From contig JBNJEB010000066.1 of NCBI GenBank assembly GCA_051745425.1, forward strand, positions 1-8,093: a stretch of DNA of 8,093 nt. The letters are read 5' to 3'. The notes under the pieces were generated by a model, which saw nothing but the letters and a program-made list of their open reading frames with translations, ran no database searches and was not told the origin of the DNA. A program made the position numbers and the translations under genes. Numbering within the stretch: position 1 is the stretch's first letter; the number at the start of each line of letters is the position of its first letter. This DNA comes from Halonatronomonas sp051745425. Its GTDB lineage: Bacteria; Bacillota; Halanaerobiia; Halanaerobiales; Halarsenatibacteraceae. Shown here in pieces: positions 4,916-8,093 of the stretch.

Positions 4916-5506
4916 TTACAAACCAAACATTAATTTAACCTTAGTATCATTTCCATCCTGAATTATAGTATAATCGTGATCATTACCTAACTGCATGATA
5001 GCTGCAGTATTAGAATCTCCGTTTTGATTAATATTTGCTTTATTATTTATGCCCAGTTGACCTATTACAGCCAGATTATCAGCTCCATTTTGATTAAGGT
5101 TCCCCTGATTAGCAACTCCCTTCTGCACAACAAAAGCATAGTTATCTATACCGTTCTGCTTGATTTCTCCATCATTAGCCAATAAGCACTGCTTTATCAA
5201 AGCATAATTACCATCCTGATACTGTTCTATTATCCCATCATTGTAGTGACCATATTGATAAATATAGGCTCCTTTATCTAATCCAGAATATTCATAATCC
5301 CAATTATTATTTTGTCCATTTCCCGGATTTGAATTATTACCATTCCCAGATAAAAAAGGATTATAGTTTCCTCTAAATTCGCCCTGGCCTGGAAATTCAA
5401 ATCCTACATTAGGATTCCCTGGTGGAGACTCTGCAAATACAGAGCCACTTGAAAAAATTAAGACTAAGATTAAAGTAACTATGATTCTGAATCTATTTTT
5501 TACCAT
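4916..5506 (-). CDS. Curlin-repeat protein, possible CsgB-like nucleator
   Basis: A 196-residue secreted protein: signal peptide 1-25 (ending SVFA), an Asn/Gly/Pro-rich low-complexity segment (about 26-72), then about 10 curlin half-repeats of about 11 residues, e.g. AFVVQKGVANQ, GNLNQNGADNL, AVIGQLGINNK, ANINQNGDSNT. It ends with a short basic-hydrophobic tail, DTKVKLMFGL. A C-terminal charged tail after fewer repeats recalls CsgB, the nucleator and anchor, but this is inference. A single Cys interrupts the amyloid region (ALIKQCLLAN). From the repeats' start onward it is closely similar to the next upstream gene, so the two arose by tandem duplication. It lies 62 bases after that gene, with GGAGGTG before the ATG, and is probably transcribed from the promoter at 6301-6356. 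No clear terminator follows, so read-through towards the next curlin leader is possible. Confidence 0.83.
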   Translation of the reverse strand: MVKNRFRIIVTLILVLIFSSGSVFAESPPGNPNVGFEFPGQGEFRGNYNPFLSGNGNNSNPGNGQNNNWDYEYSGLDKGAYIYQYGHYNDGIIEQYQDGNYALIKQCLLANDGEIKQNGIDNYAFVVQKGVANQGNLNQNGADNLAVIGQLGINNKANINQNGDSNTAAIMQLGNDHDYTIIQDGNDTKVKLMFGL

Positions 5507-5568
5507 TTAAACACCTCCAATCATATACTTTTATAATAATTCAAACAAAAATTTATTTGCAGATTATT

Positions 5569-6120
5569 TCAATCTTGAATGATGGTGTACTTATTATCAT
5601 TAGCAGATTGAAAAATAGAAGCTGAATTGCCATCTCCATCTTGAGTTATATAGGCTTGATTATTTTCTCCAAACTGATCAATTAAAGCTAAATTATCAGC
5701 TCCATTTTGATTGAGAAATCCCTGATTAGCAGTTCCCTTCTGCACTATAAAAGCATAATTATCTACACCACCCTGATTAATTTCTCCATCATTATCAGAA
5801 AGAAATTGTTTTATCAAAGCAAAAATACTTTCACCAAATTGATTTATCCTACTATTATTATTATTATTACCTTTTTGATAGATATATGCTCCTTCATCCA
5901 AATATAAATAATCATACTTAAAGTTATAAGCAGTTATATTTTTTTGATCTGGCTTATTTAACTCCCCAATTAATAAGGAATTATAATCACTGACAAAATA
6001 AAACTTTTCTGGTTGTTTTCTAAAATATAAATCTTGATTTTGAGCTGAAACAACACCATTTAAAAATATTATTACTAATATAATTAATACAATTAAAATT
6101 ATTTTACTATTTTTTAACAT
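5569..6120 (-). CDS. Curlin-repeat protein, truncated paralog of the next gene
   Basis: A 183-residue secreted protein with signal peptide 1-26 (ending VVSA). A unique segment (27-74) rich in Tyr and Asn is unlike its paralog. About 9-10 curlin half-repeats follow from residue 75 (GAYIYQKGNN, AFIVQKGTANQ, GFLNQNGADNL, AYITQDGDGNS). The repeat region matches the 4916-5506 product almost position by position up to TIIQD, where this protein stops. The paralog continues GNDTKVKLMFGL. The stop TGA replaces a GGA glycine codon, and weak nucleotide resemblance continues past it, suggesting tail loss by a point change. The ATG at 6120 is chosen because GGGAGGTG lies 5 bases upstream; an in-frame TTG at 6135 precedes that site and is not the likely start. 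It is the first gene of its transcript, with a leader of about 170 bases. Confidence 0.82.
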   Translation of the reverse strand: MLKNSKIILIVLIILVIIFLNGVVSAQNQDLYFRKQPEKFYFVSDYNSLLIGELNKPDQKNITAYNFKYDYLYLDEGAYIYQKGNNNNNSRINQFGESIFALIKQFLSDNDGEINQGGVDNYAFIVQKGTANQGFLNQNGADNLALIDQFGENNQAYITQDGDGNSASIFQSANDNKYTIIQD

Positions 6121-6300
6121 TTCAACACCTCCCAATTATAAAATAAATAATTGAGAAAATTAGTCTAAATAAATTTCAAAATATTAAGACATATTTTTAA
6201 AAAAACAGCTTGTGGGACAATTAATTAATGATTTTTGAATAATCTTTTTTGCTTTTTCTAAACTACCAGCATAAGAATTAAACCTATTTTTTCTAAATTA
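6121..6300 (-). other. Untranslated leader of the two-curlin transcript
   Basis: This stretch lies between the promoter module at 6301-6356 and the ATG at 6120. It is AT-rich and contains no c-di-GMP-II-like blocks such as AAUUGG or AACCG, unlike the leader of the 4003-4632 gene. No convincing hairpin or small gene was seen. Only the ribosome binding site GGGAGGTG just before the ATG is recognisable. Confidence 0.5.
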
Positions 6301-6356
6301 ATAATAACAGTTGAAACTAAAAAATAACTGCAATATATATCTAAAAAATCTCGAAA
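6301..6356 (-). promoter_or_regulatory. Curlin promoter with 11-bp-spaced heptamers (copy 2)
   Basis: On the minus strand TTTCGAG (6356-6350), TTTAGAT (6345-6339) and ATTGCAG (6334-6328) lie at exact 11-base steps. They precede an extended -10, TG-T-TATTAT, with TATTAT at 6306-6301. The distance from the first heptamer to the -10 box is 50 bases, the same as in copy 1. Surrounding bases are also conserved over about 75 positions. The module begins directly after the SARP gene terminator and should drive the two-curlin transcript. Confidence 0.65.
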
Positions 6357-6362
6357 CATAAA

Positions 6363-6386
6363 AAAACCACCAATTAAGGTGGTTTT
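6363..6386 (-). terminator. Rho-independent terminator of the SARP gene
   Basis: AAAACCACC (6363-6371) and GGTGGTTTT (6378-6386) make a 9-bp stem around a 6-base loop. On the minus strand the GC part of the stem is followed by seven consecutive T and then ATG. It lies about 45 bases past the regulator's stop codon. It separates the regulator transcript from the curlin promoter that starts immediately downstream. Confidence 0.8.
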
Positions 6387-6431
6387 AATAAATTATGCTT
6401 TTATTCTATTATGACTAACTTTTCATACTCT

Positions 6432-7568
6432 TTAACTTATTTCTTTAATGTCTATTGATGGTTTTTTTGACAGTCCTAGTTCTTGAAATAAATAATTAAT
6501 TTTATTAATAATTATACCACTACTTACCATATTTGTATCCAGCAGAAGTAAGTGCATTTTATAATTTGAAATATGAATCAAATCACAGGAGCGAAGCAGA
6601 GAAGCAATTTTTTTTGCAATATCTGAAAAAGCAATTGAAATTTCTACTTCTGTAAAATCAATTTTAATCATCACAAATTCCTTATTTAATCTCCTGACAT
6701 GTCGGCTTTCTAAATCATAAATTTTTTTAAAAACATCAAGTCCACAGATCATAGCCCCAGAATCTTCAGCTTTTTCATCAAAAACTATATCATTTTCAAT
6801 CCTGGTACTTAATTCACGGCTCAATTTAATCTTATGATATTCATTTTTTAATTCCTGACCGGGTAAAACATCAAGCTCTTCTCTTAAAATCTGCTCGCAT
6901 TTTTTATAACTGTTTATTGCTTCAGCTATTCTTCCCAGCTTAACAAGGGCTTTAATATAAAGCAAATAAAAATTTTCACGATAAGGATCATACTTGATAC
7001 CACTGTGCAGATAGTTAACTGTATCCCGATATCGTTTAGCGGCATATAATTTATGACTGAGTATATCAATTAAAGTTAAATAATTTTCTCTTAAATTTTC
7101 ACGCTGAATTTCTGTCCACCCTTCATAACGCAGTGAAGGAAAAAAATCACCCCGATAAAGTTGAAAAAGATGTTCTAATTCAGCTACTTCTAAATCATCT
7201 TGATGAAGGAGCTGTTTCGTAACTTGCTCAAAATAATCCCAGTCTGTCCAGATTTGATAACCATTATTTATAGAATAACCACCACTGACTGATTTAACAA
7301 TATCTTTTGGAATTCCGTCCTTAGCAAGTGATCGCCTCAATAGATAGACAGTATTATATAATTTATTTTTGCCGTCTTCCAAATCTGATTCTTCCCAGAA
7401 AATATCAACCAATTCTTCTGCAGCAATCTTTCTATCTTTTGCCATCAAAAGATACATTAATAAATATAATGCTCTTTTAGATATCCAGTTGCTTCCATCT
7501 ACAATTTTTCCCTGATATTCAAGATAAAATGGACCAAGACCATAGAAATTAACCTTCTCCTCATTCAT
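6432..7568 (-). CDS. SARP/BTAD-family transcriptional activator
   Basis: A 378-residue cytoplasmic regulator. Residues ~4-100 form an OmpR-like winged helix as in SARPs: FYGLGPFYLEYQGK, KRALYLLMYLLMAKDRKI, then NKLYNTVYLLRRSL and GGYSI. Residues ~105-250 match the bacterial transcriptional activator (BTAD) helical repeat domain (YRGDFFPSLRYEGWTEIQRE, AAKRYRDTVNYL, then the YKKCEQILREELDVLPGQEL end). Residues ~270-378 resemble a degenerate GGDEF domain: GLDVFKKIYDLE, then FVMIKIDFTEVE, then IASLLRSCDLIHISNYK where the GG[DE]EF signature would lie but is missing. No GTP-cyclase activity is expected. The ATG at 7568 is chosen because AGGGGG lies 5 bases upstream; an ATG seven codons earlier has no such site. 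Its position and the 11-bp repeats before both curlin promoters suggest it activates them. Confidence 0.83.
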   Translation of the reverse strand: MNEEKVNFYGLGPFYLEYQGKIVDGSNWISKRALYLLMYLLMAKDRKIAAEELVDIFWEESDLEDGKNKLYNTVYLLRRSLAKDGIPKDIVKSVSGGYSINNGYQIWTDWDYFEQVTKQLLHQDDLEVAELEHLFQLYRGDFFPSLRYEGWTEIQRENLRENYLTLIDILSHKLYAAKRYRDTVNYLHSGIKYDPYRENFYLLYIKALVKLGRIAEAINSYKKCEQILREELDVLPGQELKNEYHKIKLSRELSTRIENDIVFDEKAEDSGAMICGLDVFKKIYDLESRHVRRLNKEFVMIKIDFTEVEISIAFSDIAKKIASLLRSCDLIHISNYKMHLLLLDTNMVSSGIIINKINYLFQELGLSKKPSIDIKEIS

Positions 7569-7611
7569 AAAAATCCCCCTAAAGTACATTAATTCCCAAA
7601 CATATTAAAAG

Positions 7612-7639
7612 AGGCATCTGTCATTTCTGGCAAATGTCC
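7612..7639 (-). terminator. Weak terminator after the alcohol dehydrogenase
   Basis: On the minus strand CATTTG (7636-7631) pairs with CAGATG (7620-7615), including one G-U pair, around a 10-base loop. Weak flanking pairs are possible, and the stem is followed by CTCTTTTAAT. It lies just past the dehydrogenase stop codon. Weak pairing leaves open that the regulator is partly transcribed from the dehydrogenase promoter. Confidence 0.4.
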
Positions 7640-7651
7640 ATTATTTTAATT

Positions 7652-8093
7652 TTAGAATGCTGATTCTAAAATACTCTCTATATCATCTCTATTAACCTGT
7701 CCCGCAGAATTTAAAAGAGCACTATTATGCATTGCCTTATCAATAATCTGATTAAACTCTGATCTTTTAACACCTATTTCTTCTAAACGCAGAGGAATAT
7801 CTGTTAGAGAACGCAGTTCAATTAAAATATCTACTACAGAATTAACAGCCATTAATGCTCTATCTTCTGCTTTGATATTTGCAAATTTATCTGCTCCTTC
7901 TAAGGCAAGTAAAATATCCTCATAAGAATTTCTGCAGTACTCAAACTTTAAATTATAAAACATTCCATGGGGTAAGAGCACAGCCAGAGCATCACCGTGA
8001 GATACATCTGATATTTTTTCACAGGCATCACCTATAGCATGAATAATCCCTGCATGAGAATTGGCAAATGCTATACCGGCCATTAAGGCTGCA
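7652..8093 (-). CDS. Iron-containing alcohol dehydrogenase, C-terminal part
   Basis: The reading frame is open to the right edge (Ala-Ala-Leu precede the internal Met), so the start lies outside the window; about 146 residues are visible. The product is the C-terminal helical domain of the Fe-ADH family (group III alcohol dehydrogenases), NAD(P)-dependent enzymes interconverting alcohols and aldehydes. The visible block MAGIAFANSHAGIIHAIGDA followed by VSHGDALAVLLPHGMFYN holds the two C-terminal metal-ligand histidines: His in GIIHAI and His in SHGDA, as in FucO. Family members are about 380-400 residues, so roughly 60 percent is missing. Substrate cannot be told from this part. It lies 83 bases upstream of the regulator gene, on the same strand. 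A link to the curli-like cluster is not evident. Confidence 0.88.
   Translation of the reverse strand, partial: AALMAGIAFANSHAGIIHAIGDACEKISDVSHGDALAVLLPHGMFYNLKFEYCRNSYEDILLALEGADKFANIKAEDRALMAVNSVVDILIELRSLTDIPLRLEEIGVKRSEFNQIIDKAMHNSALLNSAGQVNRDDIESILESAF

Noticed and set aside
4003..5506. CRISPR array or DNA tandem repeat
   Set aside because: The periodicity is at protein level (about 11 codons) with diverged nucleotide sequence. There are no constant direct repeats or spacers.
5707..5907. Plus-strand 66-codon open frame
   Set aside because: It is antisense to a curlin-repeat gene with clear protein homology. Its Ile/Leu/Ser-rich product has no recognisable feature.
6121..6300. Second c-di-GMP riboswitch in the leader of the other curlin transcript
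   Set aside because: Searched for the same aptamer blocks (AAUUGG, AACCG, paired P2 arms) and found none, although the upstream promoter module is shared.
7569..7589. Longer start of the SARP gene at 7589
   Set aside because: The upstream ATG has no ribosome binding site and its first codons overlap the AGGGGG that serves the ATG at 7568.

Overview
The window is AT-rich, has strong GGAGG-type ribosome binding sites, and carries every recognisable gene on the minus strand. It encodes outer-membrane machinery (CsgG/CsgF-type curli secretion, a small beta-barrel-like protein) alongside Firmicutes-style signals: a SARP/BTAD regulator, a class-II c-di-GMP riboswitch and DUF1328. This points to a diderm member of the Firmicutes, most likely Halanaerobiales (Halanaerobium-like). 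The placement is inference; no rRNA or marker gene is present.

Layout in transcription order, right to left. The right edge holds the C-terminal third of an iron-containing alcohol dehydrogenase (7652-8093, cut by the window). A SARP-family regulator follows (6432-7568) and ends at a clear terminator (6363-6386). Next is a curli-like cluster: two paralogous curlin-repeat proteins (5569-6120 and 4916-5506), a third and longer curlin-repeat protein (4003-4632) with its own promoter, long leader and terminator, then a putative outer-membrane beta-barrel (3311-3856), CsgF (2817-3269), CsgG (1997-2782) and a surface lipoprotein (890-1963). A 53-residue DUF1328 membrane protein (520-681) has its own promoter and terminator. 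The leftmost ~500 bases hold no gene but several hairpins and, at the very edge, a leftward promoter with a LacI-type operator for a gene outside the window.

The most interesting content is regulatory. The leader of the 4003-4632 curlin gene contains a structure matching the class-II c-di-GMP aptamer (about 4675-4747), including a 6-bp pseudoknot. The 5' strand of its closing helix is also complementary over 8 bases to the segment that runs into the Shine-Dalgarno sequence. This suggests a translational ON switch in which c-di-GMP allows curlin synthesis. The promoter of this gene and the promoter of the upstream curlin pair share a conserved module of three 11-bp-spaced heptamers placed identically before an extended -10 (4819-4874 and 6301-6356). 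That is the binding-site architecture expected for the SARP regulator encoded next door. The regulator also has a C-terminal region resembling a degenerate GGDEF domain, so c-di-GMP-related input could act at two levels.

Proposed working model (inference): the SARP activates curlin transcription, c-di-GMP licenses translation of one curlin, and CsgG/CsgF plus the barrel and lipoprotein export and anchor the fibres. CsgE was not found. CsgG here lacks the lipobox cysteine and the usual constriction residues.
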